53,232 nt of DNA from an uncultured Bacteroidota bacterium (GCA_903829015.1 CAIKOJ010000105.1:1-53232); one strand, 5' to 3'; positions 31,825 to 41,665 are shown, counted from the stretch's first letter. Notes: a model not told the origin generated them from the sequence alone. A program made the numbers and translations.

Positions 31825-32433
31825 CTATTCTGCTTTCGCAGCAGCAGTGAGCTGATTTCTGATGATCATCAGCTTGTTTCTCAGTTCGAGCAGCGACTGC
31901 TTCAGATCTATTGTTTCTACGTCTTTGTTGTTCTGCGTTTTCAGTTTGGCTTTGGCTCCGTTGAGTGTAAAACCCCGCTCTTTTACCAGATGGTGTATGG
32001 CCCTCAGTTCGCGTACCTGCTCAGGGGTAAAGAGGCGGTCGCCCTTGCGGGTGGTGCGCACTTTGAGTTTAAATTCGTTGGTCCAGAACCTGATGTGCGA
32101 TGTTTTAACTTTAAACAGATCGGCTACCTCGCCAATGGTATAGTATTTTTTATCCAGCTTCCAGTCTTCGGGTAGTGGTTCTGCCTGTGGTTCGGTGACG
32201 GGTGCCGGGGGTACAACAGTTGTTGCGATTTCTGCTGGTACTGCTGGTGCAGGCTGGGCAACGGGTGCTGTGTTTACTGTTTGTTCGGTTGCAGGCTGAG
32301 CTGCGGGTTCGGTTTCAACTATTGGTTTCGCTTCTTCCTGCTCGGGTTTCTTCTTAGCACGGCTTTTACCTACGGCTTTTATCTGCTCCGGTATTATTTC
32401 TTCGCCAAACAGTGTAAGAATACGACCACTCAT
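31825..32433 (-). CDS. MerR-family regulator with Ala/Pro-rich N-terminus
   Basis: A 202-residue regulator. The first 90 residues are a low-complexity Ala/Pro/Glu/Val stretch. The MerR winged helix (about 95-165) has YYTIGEVADLFKVKTSHIRFW and RLFTPEQVRELRAIHHLV, followed by a coiled-coil dimer helix. There are no sensor cysteines. This form is frequent near ribosome or envelope genes in Bacteroidota; its target is unknown. Confidence 0.85.
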   Translation of the reverse strand: MSGRILTLFGEEIIPEQIKAVGKSRAKKKPEQEEAKPIVETEPAAQPATEQTVNTAPVAQPAPAVPAEIATTVVPPAPVTEPQAEPLPEDWKLDKKYYTIGEVADLFKVKTSHIRFWTNEFKLKVRTTRKGDRLFTPEQVRELRAIHHLVKERGFTLNGAKAKLKTQNNKDVETIDLKQSLLELRNKLMIIRNQLTAAAKAE

Positions 32434-32552
32434 TTCTACAAAATAATAAATAATTTTAACCTCTGCAAAATTGCACCTTTTTTACCGAATTTGATCATGA
32501 TGCGAAGGGCCGTTCCCAATTCCATAAAAAACCTCCTATATTTACAAACAAT

Positions 32553-33053
32553 ATGGATTTAAAGAAATTCAGAGCTACTGCTGCCCGCAAAAGAAAATCG
32601 CTTTCTGCTTTCCTGGACAAATTAGATACGCTGGTGCCCGAAGACATGCCGAAGATCGTGGCTAAGGCGGATGCTACTGTATGGCAGGATATTAACTGCA
32701 TGGACTGCGCCAACTGCTGCAAAACAATGACGCCTACTTTTACCAAGAAGGACATAAAACGTATATCGGCACATCTGGAAATGGAGCCAAAGGCGTTTAT
32801 GGACAAATGGCTGAAAAAAGAAGAAGATTCGGGCGACTGGGTAAACAAAAAACAACCCTGCCAGTTTCTGAAAGGCAACAAATGCTCTATATACGATGTG
32901 CGCCCGGCAGACTGCGCCGAATTTCCGCACCACAACAAAAAACCATTTGATGCCTATAACGAAACATTCAAAAACAATCTGCCACACTGCCCGGCTACAT
33001 TGACACTTGTAGACCGCGTGAAGAAAATTGTGGAGAAAGAATATGAATGGTAA
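32553..33053 (+). CDS. YkgJ-family cysteine cluster protein
   Basis: A 166-residue protein with eight or more conserved cysteines: CMDCANCCK (about residues 49-57), then CQFLKGNKCSIYDVRPADC. This is the YkgJ/CxxCxxCC zinc- or iron-chelating pattern. Biochemical role is unknown in this family. It is 36 nt upstream of the YihY gene and divergent from MerR. Confidence 0.88.
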   Translation: MDLKKFRATAARKRKSLSAFLDKLDTLVPEDMPKIVAKADATVWQDINCMDCANCCKTMTPTFTKKDIKRISAHLEMEPKAFMDKWLKKEEDSGDWVNKKQPCQFLKGNKCSIYDVRPADCAEFPHHNKKPFDAYNETFKNNLPHCPATLTLVDRVKKIVEKEYEW

Positions 33054-33089
33054 GCGAGGCGGGTTTTTACAATTATAGAGCCTGATACT

Positions 33090-34037
33090 ATGAAACGCTG
33101 GTTCAAGAATTTTTATGGGCTGCTGAAAGATGCAGGAGAAGAATTTGGAGATGATCATGCTACAAAGCTGAGCGCATCGCTGGCGTATTTTACTATTTTT
33201 TCCATAGGTCCGCTGCTGCTGGTTATTATCACCATTCTTGGTTTTGTATATAAGAAGGCAACTGTTACCACAGAGGTTTTCGACCGGGTGAGTTCTGTTA
33301 TTGGCAGATCGGGTGCATCTGCGTTGCAGAGCATACTCACCAATATGAGCAGGCAAACACATACTACACTGATAGGTACAATAGGTATACTTGTGTTTAT
33401 TTTCGGTGCTACCACCATTTTTTCAGAGATACAGAGTTCTATCAATTATATATGGTCTGTGAAGGCCAAACCAAAGAGGAGCTGGCTGAAATACATAATA
33501 GACAGGCTGATCTCGTTGCTACTGGTGGTGGTGATGGGATTTATTATGATGATAACGATCGTAGCCAATGTGGTAATAGATCTGATAGCAGAGCGCCTGC
33601 ATCATCTGCTAGGTGATGCAGAAATTGTACTGCTGAAGGGTGCCAATTTCGGAGTGCTGTTCTTAATTGTAATACTTGTATTCACTATTATATTCAAAGT
33701 GTTGCCAGATGCCCGTATTCACTGGAAAGATGCAATAGTAGGTGCGGTGTTTACCAGTCTGCTCTTCCTTATTGGCAAGTTCCTGATCAGTTATTATCTG
33801 GGGTTTGCCAAGAGCCTGAATGCGTATGGTGCGGCAACTTCTATCATCCTGCTGCTTACCTGGATCTATTATTGCGCTATGATCCTGTACTATGGTGCTG
33901 AGTTTACCGAGGTGTATGCGAAAAAATATGGAAGCGGCATTACTGTAAGTAAGAATGCGGTGCATATCTTGAAACACGAAGCACAGATACAGACATTGAA
34001 GCACGACAAAACCGGGTCGGAAAAAAAAGGTGCCTAA
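33090..34037 (+). CDS. YihY/BrkB-family inner-membrane protein
   Basis: A 315-residue protein with about six membrane helices. The family motif KLSASLAYFTIFSIGPLLLV is near residue 28, and LLTWIYYCAMILYYGAEFTEVYA is near the C-terminus. It was once called ribonuclease BN, but the membrane family has no shown RNase activity. Its stop overlaps that of the convergent flippase gene by 3 nt. Confidence 0.9.
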   Translation: MKRWFKNFYGLLKDAGEEFGDDHATKLSASLAYFTIFSIGPLLLVIITILGFVYKKATVTTEVFDRVSSVIGRSGASALQSILTNMSRQTHTTLIGTIGILVFIFGATTIFSEIQSSINYIWSVKAKPKRSWLKYIIDRLISLLLVVVMGFIMMITIVANVVIDLIAERLHHLLGDAEIVLLKGANFGVLFLIVILVFTIIFKVLPDARIHWKDAIVGAVFTSLLFLIGKFLISYYLGFAKSLNAYGAATSIILLLTWIYYCAMILYYGAEFTEVYAKKYGSGITVSKNAVHILKHEAQIQTLKHDKTGSEKKGA

Positions 34038-35482
34038 CCACGTTGTTTGCTCAGAAACAACTGCTTCACACCGCTCACAGAAATAAACCGGAACATAAAG
34101 ACAAGCAGGGCAGAGAGCATTCCGAAAATAGCGATACCCAAAATCCAGTTGATGTTGAGCAAAGTGATACCAAATGCTACAGCAGATATGAGGCACAGAA
34201 ACAACAGGTGCGCCATTACCCACTTTGGTTCAAAACTCACCTTTAGTTTTCTTACGCAAAAAATAATGTAGCCAATACCTGCTAGACTTTCAGTAACGGC
34301 ACATGCGATGGCCGCCCCCAGTGCCTGCTTATGATTAATGAGATAAATATTGAGCAGTATATTTATAACCGCACTTACAAAGGCAATCAGGCTCAGAATT
34401 TTTAAATCACCGTTGGCGGTAAGAAGTGTTGAGTAAACATACATGATGCTAAAGCCAGGGAAAGCAGCCATCACCCAGCCGAATATGAGTCCCCACTCCG
34501 GCGTTGCGGCCGGATACAACACATGCATAATGGGTATCCCAAAAAACGCAGCCGCCACCGAAACAATAAAGGATACGGGCAGCATTATGTTTACACAGAG
34601 TTTTACCAGCTGATTCACATCTTCTTTTTGAGAGAGCATTTTGCCAAACAGCGGCAGCAATACTGCGGCAAACATAGAGCCAAACATATTGATACTCACA
34701 TCGAGCAGGCGGTAAGAAGCAGAATATATACCTGCCTGCTCGGCGCCGGAAATCATCTTGAGTAATTGCATATCTGCACGGATATATACAGACATGAGGA
34801 AGATGAATAGCGCATACGGAAAACTGTCTTTGATGATCTTGAAAATCGTAGGGCCATGGAATGAAAGGCGAAGCCTGATCTCGTGAATGTGCGTAAGCAC
34901 CATATACGCAATAACACAGGCAGTAAAATAACAGGCGATCTGAGCTATTATAAACCACTCGATACGGAAATGGCTTGCTGTGCCCGGATAAAACAGCAGA
35001 AAACCACAGACCAGTATCATCAGAAAACGGTCGGTTACTGACAGCATGCCATCGGTCTTAAAACGCTGAAGGGCCGCCACATTGCTGCGGATGAACAACA
35101 GCAGTGAATTAAGTGACTGAATGAGCAGCACACCGCACAGCATAAGCAGTTCCTTAGCCTCATAGCCCGACACAAATGCTACCAGGCACACAATACCGGT
35201 ATATACCAGTATCAGCATCAACCTGGCTGTGAGCATGGAAGAAAAAAGGGTCTTCAGTTCATCCGGGTTCTGGGAAACTGTGCGGCTGTTATAATTAGTA
35301 ATGCCGAAATCCAATATTATAGAAAAAATAATGGATAAACTCAGCAGTGGGCTGTAACTGCCGTAAGATTCGGCACCAACTCTGTTTTGCACTATACGGT
35401 CGATAAAAAGCACCCAAATGGGCTTTACGAGAGCGTTTACAGCAATTACAAACAGAATGTTTTTTACAAAAAAACGGCGCAT
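34034..35482 (-). CDS. Polysaccharide flippase (Wzx/MATE-like)
   Basis: A 482-residue membrane protein with about 12-14 hydrophobic helices. DFGITNYNSRTVSQNPDEL near residue 58 and QAGIYSASYRLLDV near residue 240 are typical of oligosaccharide flippases of the MVF/PST family. It should move lipid-linked sugar units across the inner membrane. It is divergent from the glycosyltransferase gene, pointing to a small surface-sugar locus. Confidence 0.88.
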   Translation of the reverse strand: MRRFFVKNILFVIAVNALVKPIWVLFIDRIVQNRVGAESYGSYSPLLSLSIIFSIILDFGITNYNSRTVSQNPDELKTLFSSMLTARLMLILVYTGIVCLVAFVSGYEAKELLMLCGVLLIQSLNSLLLFIRSNVAALQRFKTDGMLSVTDRFLMILVCGFLLFYPGTASHFRIEWFIIAQIACYFTACVIAYMVLTHIHEIRLRLSFHGPTIFKIIKDSFPYALFIFLMSVYIRADMQLLKMISGAEQAGIYSASYRLLDVSINMFGSMFAAVLLPLFGKMLSQKEDVNQLVKLCVNIMLPVSFIVSVAAAFFGIPIMHVLYPAATPEWGLIFGWVMAAFPGFSIMYVYSTLLTANGDLKILSLIAFVSAVINILLNIYLINHKQALGAAIACAVTESLAGIGYIIFCVRKLKVSFEPKWVMAHLLFLCLISAVAFGITLLNINWILGIAIFGMLSALLVFMFRFISVSGVKQLFLSKQRG

Positions 35483-35517
35483 CTTGATTTTTAACGGCTA
35501 ATAAGACAGTAAAAGTA

Positions 35518-35525
35518 TATTTTTG
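35518..35525 (+). promoter_or_regulatory. -7 box (TATTTTTG) of the glycosyltransferase gene
   Basis: A full match to TAnnTTTG, 12 nt before the ATG at 35538. No -33 TTG at standard spacing. Confidence 0.4.
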
Positions 35526-35537
35526 TTGTCAGAAGGT

Positions 35538-36662
35538 ATGCGGATAGCTGTAAATACACGATTACTGTTAAAAGGAAAACTGGAAGGAATCGGTTGGTTT
35601 ACTTATCAGACGCTTGAACGGATTGTGAGGGATCATCCCGAGCATGAGTTCATTTTCTTTTTCGACCGGCAATACGATCCATCTTTTGTTTTCGCACCTA
35701 ACGTTACTCCTGTGGTGGTACATCCGCAGGCACGCCACCCCATATTGTTTTATTTATGGTTTGAGTGGAGCATACCGTTTATGCTGCGTAAATATAAGGC
35801 GGACCTCTTTTTGTCGCCCGACAGCTACTTGTCGCTGAGTACAAAAGTGCCTACCTGCCTGGTTATTCACGATCTGGCTTTTGAGCATTATCCGGAGCAT
35901 TTTGTAATGAGCCACCGTTTGTACTGGAGGCATTATTCCCCTTTGTTTGCCAAAAAAGCAAAAAGGATAGCCACAGTATCCAATTTTTCTAAGGACGACA
36001 TCGTAAAGCACTACGGCATAGACCCTGCTAATATTGATGTGGTGTATAACGGCGCGCACGATGAATATGTGCCGCTGAGTGCTGAAGACCGGGAGGCAGT
36101 GAAGCAAAAATATGCTGATGGCTGCGAGTACTTTGTGTTTGCCGGTGCTTTGCACCCAAGAAAAAATATTGTGAATCTGCTTAAAGCTTTCGTAGAATTT
36201 AAGAAACGGCAGCGCACCAATATGAAACTGGTGATAGCCGGCAGGCCCGCCTGGAAATATGATGAGGTGGAGGAGATGAAATCTGAAATGCCGTTCAAAG
36301 ACGAAGTGAAGTGGGTAGGGTATATGAATGTTGATGAACTCTCTAAAGTGATAGGTGGAGCTTATGCACTGGTTTATTGTTCGCTTTTTGAAGGGTTTGG
36401 GATCCCGATCCTGGAAGCATTGCAATGCGATGTTCCGGCAATCATTAGCAATACCTCGTCTATGCCTGAGGTGGCCGGTGATGCTGCTCTGCAGGCTGAC
36501 CCGTCGGACCCAATGGACATAGCGGATAAGATGCATCTTATATACCGAGATGAAGCATTACGCGCCCGGCTAGTTGAAAAGGCAAGGATCCAGATCAAGA
36601 AATTTGATTGGAACATTTCTGCAAAGAGACTTTGGGAGAGCATGATGAAGTGTGTGCCGTGA
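35538..36662 (+). CDS. Glycosyltransferase, GT4-like
   Basis: A 374-residue GT-B enzyme. The N-terminal acceptor domain has RIAVNTRLL and GIGWFTYQTLERI. The donor-binding C-terminal domain has FVFAGALHPRKNIVNLLKAF and the E-x7-E type motif in SLFEGFGIPILEALQCDVP. It transfers a sugar from a nucleotide-sugar donor to a lipid or polysaccharide. I chose the ATG at 35538 (MRIAVNT). A strong bidirectional terminator follows. Confidence 0.9.
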   Translation: MRIAVNTRLLLKGKLEGIGWFTYQTLERIVRDHPEHEFIFFFDRQYDPSFVFAPNVTPVVVHPQARHPILFYLWFEWSIPFMLRKYKADLFLSPDSYLSLSTKVPTCLVIHDLAFEHYPEHFVMSHRLYWRHYSPLFAKKAKRIATVSNFSKDDIVKHYGIDPANIDVVYNGAHDEYVPLSAEDREAVKQKYADGCEYFVFAGALHPRKNIVNLLKAFVEFKKRQRTNMKLVIAGRPAWKYDEVEEMKSEMPFKDEVKWVGYMNVDELSKVIGGAYALVYCSLFEGFGIPILEALQCDVPAIISNTSSMPEVAGDAALQADPSDPMDIADKMHLIYRDEALRARLVEKARIQIKKFDWNISAKRLWESMMKCVP

Positions 36663-36692
36663 TGAGAAAAATGTTCGAAGCTTATAAAATGA

Positions 36693-36718
36693 AAAAGTCC
36701 CGCAGTTGCGGGACTTTT
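36693..36718. terminator. Bidirectional intrinsic terminator
   Basis: AAAAGTCCCGC pairs with GCGGGACTTTT in an 11-bp stem with loop AGTT. Flanking A and T runs serve both the glycosyltransferase (+) and the GDSL lipase (-). Confidence 0.85.
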
Positions 36719-36738
36719 CTATTTCAGTTTAGTGACGA

Positions 36739-38142
36739 TTAAGGATATTCAACTCCGTGATACTTGTTGGCATCAACAGGATTCAAAGTAGACTTATAAA
36801 ATCTATTAACTGTCTCAATTATTTTGTTAGCGATCAAAGCCTGACCTCTTGGAGTAGGATGAATACCATCTAAAGAGAAGAAACCACCAGACACAAATGC
36901 ATTAGTATAGCTGATGCCATTGAATGGTGCACCTGTTGGAAGAGTTTTAAAATATGCATTCATATCTACATAAGCGAGGTGATGTAACTGTGCTTCTGTA
37001 GAGATAAAGTAATTGTAACGATCAACAGCTGCTCTGATGTACTGGATCTCATCAGTGGTAAGCACGTAAATGTTAGGTATTGGCTTAGTGCTGCCCCAGC
37101 CTGCACATTTGATTGAATCAATAGGGCACTTAAGCGAGATCAACTCACCAGGAACTGACTGGCGAACATTATCGTTATGATCTTTAATGATGAATTGGTT
37201 TTTACCTGGCTGGAATACTTTTTTCCAAGCCTGACCTGCATAGTAAGCAAGTAAGGTATCAGCCTGGCCCTGACGGTCGAGGATAAGTCCGTCGGAAGGA
37301 ATAGCGTTAAAGTAAGGCAACAAACTAATATCAGGAATATTGATAAGGGCACCGCTTGCACCGTTAAATATTGCTGTATTCAAAGCCTTGTCGTAAGCAG
37401 AATCGAATACGCCAATAGGACTGATGTCGTTAGGGTTATAAATACCCAGACCTGGCACCATAGGCAATGCATTACCTGTTCCATCTCCCTGACCGCCGTT
37501 CATAGCATACAGCAATACGTCATTCATACCCAACCACATAGTAAAGAATGTAGGGTATAAATTATCTACACGATGTTGCAGTTCGTCCTGAGGTGTTGCT
37601 GCAGGATCGTAGAAAAATCTCCTGGCATAAGGGATCCCCTGCCCATCAGCAGCCAATGCCCAGTTTGTAACCGGGTAATCAACTACACGCAGACCTAACA
37701 CACCGATATTATTTATCTGGCCATTGTTCTTGTTGCTTACAAATTTCTGATCGTCAATTGGATCAGCAGTGAAGTAAGGATAGCTAATGGGCGCCAAAGA
37801 CGAATCGTACCAGATACAAGTGCTGTGCGTGTAACCCAGTACTAACTTAGCGGTTGGATATCCGTAGTCGCTGTGCAGCAACGGATGAATGAACGGACCC
37901 TTTGCACCGGCTGGTTCGGGAACCTGAGAAAACTGCTCAAATAACCTTTGCGGAAAGGAATTTAACTGACCCGTTACTGTTAACGAACCATCTATATAAC
38001 CTCCTGTATAATTATCGCCAATAGCCAGATAATTTGTAAACTTCACAGTAGGGCCGGCGGTTGGTGCTGTAATAATACTTACACTGGGCTTGCAGGCAGA
38101 AAATAATAACGCTAAAGCTCCAATGACATATATTTTTCTCAT
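36739..38142 (-). CDS. SGNH/GDSL-type hydrolase lipoprotein
   Basis: A 467-residue exported esterase-like protein with lipobox FSAC (Cys17). Block I reads AIGDNYTGGY, with Asn where the catalytic Ser of GDS normally stands. Block III GMNDVLLYAM and block V DGIHPTPRGQALIANKI, holding the catalytic Asp-His pair, are intact. The gene follows a FadL transporter by 20 nt, a common pairing for fatty-acid or lipid use in Bacteroidota. Loss of the classic nucleophile makes its catalysis uncertain. Confidence 0.85.
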   Translation of the reverse strand: MRKIYVIGALALLFSACKPSVSIITAPTAGPTVKFTNYLAIGDNYTGGYIDGSLTVTGQLNSFPQRLFEQFSQVPEPAGAKGPFIHPLLHSDYGYPTAKLVLGYTHSTCIWYDSSLAPISYPYFTADPIDDQKFVSNKNNGQINNIGVLGLRVVDYPVTNWALAADGQGIPYARRFFYDPAATPQDELQHRVDNLYPTFFTMWLGMNDVLLYAMNGGQGDGTGNALPMVPGLGIYNPNDISPIGVFDSAYDKALNTAIFNGASGALINIPDISLLPYFNAIPSDGLILDRQGQADTLLAYYAGQAWKKVFQPGKNQFIIKDHNDNVRQSVPGELISLKCPIDSIKCAGWGSTKPIPNIYVLTTDEIQYIRAAVDRYNYFISTEAQLHHLAYVDMNAYFKTLPTGAPFNGISYTNAFVSGGFFSLDGIHPTPRGQALIANKIIETVNRFYKSTLNPVDANKYHGVEYP

Positions 38143-38162
38143 CCTAAATTTTTTTACAGTTT

Positions 38163-39401
38163 TTATAAATTATAGTATACGCCCAATCCAACTGACAGAG
38201 CTTCTGTTTTATAGGTACCTTCAAAGTTACCATAAGTGTATTTGCCTGTCCTTTTTACAGAAGAGGTGCCTTCAAAAGCAGCCATTACTGTAAACCTGTG
38301 GAATGGTTTAATAGAAGCACCGCAGGTAATGTTTACGCGGTCTGCATCCGGAAGATCTGGAGAAACATAGTTATCAGGAACCGGAGAAGCATCGTAGTTG
38401 CCACCTAACATAACAGAAACCACTTTGCTGATCTTGTAGTTAGCACCGATCCTTGGTACCCATGTATTTTTATAATGCCTTGGCGCATGCATGTTTTGCA
38501 ATGCATCGGTTTGCTGATCAAAATTGATCTTCAGAGAATCATAAGAATTCCAACCTACATAGCTCAGGTCGAAATTGACAGTGAGTCGCTCAGCTGGTCT
38601 TACACCAATACCGATTGAAGCAACCTGAGGCAATGGCAGGTATGTATTGAAATGTGTGTTAGGAAATTTGTCTTGTAAAGAAGTTGGAACCGTAAAATAA
38701 GCCGAACCTCCTGTTACATCCATAGTAACCTGTGAGCGGTAAGTTAAACCAATCTGAAAATTGTCGCTAGGTTTAAAATGCAGTCCTGCATTGAATCCTA
38801 CGCCACTTGCAGTTCCTTTTAAGTGCGCCTGACCGTTATTACCGTATATGATCTGAGGACCATTTTGACCATGAACCGGCAAAGCCTGTGTCATATCAAA
38901 TGTGCCTGTGCCATACACAAAACCTGCACCTACAGAAAGGAAGTTACTGATACGGTAGCTAAGTGTAGGCTGAAACATGATAGCATTAAAATTAACTGAC
39001 TGCACCATGTAAGCACCCTGCCAGTCGTCATCCCATTTCATACCCTGACCTGCGTTATTATAAACGCCCAGGCCTAATGCGAATCTGCTGTCCTCCTGTA
39101 TTGGTCCGCCGATATAAATATTGAATGGAGTAAACGTTTGCTGATGCGTTCTTGCCGACGACATATTGCTTCCGTATGCTGTTGATGGCATTAAAAATAC
39201 AATACTGGCATAAGCCTGAATGTTTTTTAGGCGTGCAAGACCAGCCGGATTGTAAAATATTGTTGAAGCATCCCAAGGCCATGCCGTTCCGGTTCCGCCT
39301 TGTGCCATTTGCCTGATGCCCTGCAGATTTAACTGATAGCCCGCACCAAACAGGTTTATTGAAGACAATAAAATTAATGATGCTAATAAGTGTTTCTTCA
39401 T
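38163..39401 (-). CDS. OmpP1/FadL-family outer-membrane transporter
   Basis: A 412-residue outer-membrane barrel with signal peptide LLASLILLSSINLFGAG. The N-terminal hatch contains QGGTGTAWPWDASTIFYNPAGLARL, the FadL family mark. The C-terminus ends in alternating strands (SVGLGVYYNL). It should import long-chain fatty acids or other hydrophobic molecules. It is upstream of the GDSL hydrolase in one operon. Confidence 0.9.
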   Translation of the reverse strand: MKKHLLASLILLSSINLFGAGYQLNLQGIRQMAQGGTGTAWPWDASTIFYNPAGLARLKNIQAYASIVFLMPSTAYGSNMSSARTHQQTFTPFNIYIGGPIQEDSRFALGLGVYNNAGQGMKWDDDWQGAYMVQSVNFNAIMFQPTLSYRISNFLSVGAGFVYGTGTFDMTQALPVHGQNGPQIIYGNNGQAHLKGTASGVGFNAGLHFKPSDNFQIGLTYRSQVTMDVTGGSAYFTVPTSLQDKFPNTHFNTYLPLPQVASIGIGVRPAERLTVNFDLSYVGWNSYDSLKINFDQQTDALQNMHAPRHYKNTWVPRIGANYKISKVVSVMLGGNYDASPVPDNYVSPDLPDADRVNITCGASIKPFHRFTVMAAFEGTSSVKRTGKYTYGNFEGTYKTEALSVGLGVYYNL

Positions 39402-39521
39402 AAATTCTGTTGTTAATAAATCATTTTAATCAATAGCATTTAGCCATTAATCGGTTAAGGTAAGGCGAAATATTTATATAACCAATACCTGCAGTCAAAA
39501 ACAGTGCAAATATACACGTTA

Positions 39522-40232
39522 CTACACGGCAATACCAATGGTTGCGATACTTATTTTTACGCCTTCTGCGGCCAATAATGCGAGCGCACAGGCCTCTAAA
39601 GTTGCCCCGGTTGTGAGTACATCGTCGCATAGTAATATATGCTTATTTGTGAGTGTGCCGGGCGCAGTGATGGTAAAAGCATCCTGCATATTATTAACCC
39701 TTTCCGTACGGGTTTTATGAGTTTGTGTTTCGGTGTTTCTAACGCGAGTTAGCATTCCCTCAGATACAGGCTGGTTCGTAACCGATGCAATTCCATCGGC
39801 TATCAGTTTACTTTGATTAAAACCTCTGCTATTTTGTTTTGTAATATGAAGTGGCACGGGAATGATCAAGTCAACTGACGCAATCCAATCTGTTTCCCGT
39901 AGCCCCAAACCAAGCCTTCGGCCCAGGTAATAGCCTATTTCTTGTTTTCCTTTGTATTTCAATCCATGTAATAAGTGCTGGAGCAGACCATCATTTGTAA
40001 AATAAGCCAGAGTAGTGGCATACTGAAACGGGATACGACCTGCAAACCTAAGTGCGCTTTCATTATCGCTGATGTTGTGGTAATTGGTTTCGGGCAGCTC
40101 TACAGCGCAACCCACACATAATAATTCTTCACCAGCAACCAATGGTTTATTGCAACCCTCACACAGCCGGGGGTAGAACAGATGCATTAGGCCCAGACCT
40201 ATTTGTTTGAACGGCGAAATTTTCACAAACAT
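39522..40232 (-). CDS. comF: ComF-family protein
   Basis: A 236-residue protein. An N-terminal zinc-ribbon CEGCNKPLVAGEELLCVGC (two CxxC) precedes a phosphoribosyltransferase-like domain with the PRPP loop LLCDDVLTTGATLEAC near residue 200. ComF supports DNA uptake in competent bacteria and interacts with PriA in some species. I chose the ATG at 40232; the open frame extends further to a TTG inside the terminator hairpin. Confidence 0.88.
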   Translation of the reverse strand: MFVKISPFKQIGLGLMHLFYPRLCEGCNKPLVAGEELLCVGCAVELPETNYHNISDNESALRFAGRIPFQYATTLAYFTNDGLLQHLLHGLKYKGKQEIGYYLGRRLGLGLRETDWIASVDLIIPVPLHITKQNSRGFNQSKLIADGIASVTNQPVSEGMLTRVRNTETQTHKTRTERVNNMQDAFTITAPGTLTNKHILLCDDVLTTGATLEACALALLAAEGVKISIATIGIAV

Positions 40233-40301
40233 AAAAATAGGGAAAATGTATCCACATTCTCCTTTCCAGATTTGAAAAACGCTTGGAGAACCATAAAAAG
40301 T

Positions 40302-40326
40302 AAAACGCCCCAAAGAGGGGCGTTTT
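40302..40326 (-). terminator. Intrinsic terminator of the DUF4402 gene
   Basis: AAAACGCCCC pairs with GGGGCGTTTT in a 10-bp stem with loop AAAGA. It lies 29 nt after the DUF4402 stop and just upstream of comF. Confidence 0.85.
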
Positions 40327-40355
40327 GCGTTTATTGTTGTGAAACTATTTTGGTA

Positions 40356-40877
40356 TTAGTTATAGTTAACTGTTACTGGTACACCTGTTGCGTTGGTATA
40401 AGAACCAGAAGCCTGACCAGCCAATACGTTAAGTGTAGCACCTACAGTTAAAGTCTGAGAACCACCACCGCTTAATACACCTGTTGAAGATGGGTTGCTG
40501 GAGAATGAGTTAACAGTCATTGTATGTGAGCTCGCATCAGTTATAGTTGCAGAGCTTGGCAAAGTGATTGCATAAGTAAAAGTAGGCTCACCAGATACTG
40601 TGAAGGTAGCAGCAGTAACAGTACCCGTGTTGGCTGGTAAAGTAACACCACCAGCACCACCGGTAGTACGTGTACCTGCAGGAGCCAGTACAGCAGTACC
40701 TGCGATTGTAGCAGAAACGGCTACGTTACCGAAGTTCATATCAACCGTCTTAACGATGGTGATAGGAGTGATGATGTTGGCTGTTACAGAAGCTGTAGCA
40801 GAAGCCTGTGCGAATGTGCTGTTAGCGAAACCTAATACAGCGGCAGTGATTGCGAGTGATTTTACGATGTTTTTCAT
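40356..40877 (-). CDS. DUF4402-domain secreted protein
   Basis: A 173-residue exported protein with signal peptide IVKSLAITAAVLGFANSTFAQ. The DUF4402 pattern follows: ITPITIVKTVDMNFGNVAVS, then Ala/Thr/Gly-rich beta strands ending PVTVNYN. Such proteins resemble pilin or surface-fibre subunits. I chose the ATG at 40877. Very low codon complexity and a strong terminator suggest high expression. Confidence 0.85.
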   Translation of the reverse strand: MKNIVKSLAITAAVLGFANSTFAQASATASVTANIITPITIVKTVDMNFGNVAVSATIAGTAVLAPAGTRTTGGAGGVTLPANTGTVTAATFTVSGEPTFTYAITLPSSATITDASSHTMTVNSFSSNPSSTGVLSGGGSQTLTVGATLNVLAGQASGSYTNATGVPVTVNYN

Positions 40878-41233
40878 TTTTAGTAGATTTAGTTTGTTTA
40901 GAATTAGTTGTTTAGTTGTTGTTGAATGGTATATAACCAACTACGTGCCAAAGTGCTAACTCATTGATTATCAGATAAACTAATTCTGGCACACAGCTAT
41001 TTTTATCCGCGTAGCGGAATAATATTCCAAAATACGGAATCAAATAGACTAAAACTGAACTTTTGGTTAATAACGGGGTGTTGGCTTGTGGTTTGACTTA
41101 CCTTTTAGATGAAATTCGATTTTTCGAGTACCCTTGAGCGCCTATGTTTTCGAATGTGTATACGAGATTACTACGTGATGGTTATCAATATCACATTCAA
41201 TTTTTAAGTTTACTTTTATAGGCAACGAAACAA
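40878..41233. other. Intergenic region, divergent promoters
   Basis: A 356-nt AT-rich gap. It has a short hairpin TCCGC-GTA-GCGGA (41006-41018) and a TAAGTTTA box (41205-41212) that could be the -7 element of the acetyltransferase gene. No gene is seen. Confidence 0.35.
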
Positions 41234-41665
41234 ATGAATATTACCGTAAGAAATATTTCAGTTGATGACGCAGCTGCAGTTGCATCACTTTCCCGCCAAC
41301 TGGGCTATAATATGATTATTACCGATACAGCCCGGCAAATTGCTGATATATTAGAAAGCACGAATGATGTGGCATATGTGGCAGTAACGGACAATAATGT
41401 AGTGGGCTGGATACATGCTTTCTATGCCATTCGTATTGAAAGCCATTCTTTTTGCGAGATTGGCGGCATTGTGGTAGATGAGCAGCTAAGGGGTTCCGGC
41501 ATTGGGAAAATGTTGATCGATCATATAAAACCATGGTGTGCTATTAAAAAATGTAACCGCCTTAGGGTAAGAAGTAGCGTTAAAAGAAGTGATGCACACA
41601 AGTTTTACTTACAAGCCGGATTCACTGAAAATAAAGAACAAAAAGTATTTCAATTGGATTTGTAA
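41234..41665 (+). CDS. GNAT N-acetyltransferase
   Basis: A 143-residue acetyltransferase. The acetyl-CoA loop is VVDEQLRGSGIGKMLIDHI, followed by RLRVRSSVKRSDAHKFY and a final hydrophobic strand. It resembles enzymes that acetylate small amines or antibiotics, but the substrate cannot be told. Stand-alone gene. Confidence 0.88.
   Translation: MNITVRNISVDDAAAVASLSRQLGYNMIITDTARQIADILESTNDVAYVAVTDNNVVGWIHAFYAIRIESHSFCEIGGIVVDEQLRGSGIGKMLIDHIKPWCAIKKCNRLRVRSSVKRSDAHKFYLQAGFTENKEQKVFQLDL

Noticed and set aside
32622-33362. 246-codon open frame on the minus strand across the YkgJ and YihY genes
   Set aside because: It overlaps two clear families on the other strand and its sequence looks like an antisense shadow (odd Cys/His/Phe content).
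35754-36536. 260-codon open frame on the minus strand within the glycosyltransferase
   Set aside because: Antisense to a strongly supported GT-B enzyme; no domain features of its own.
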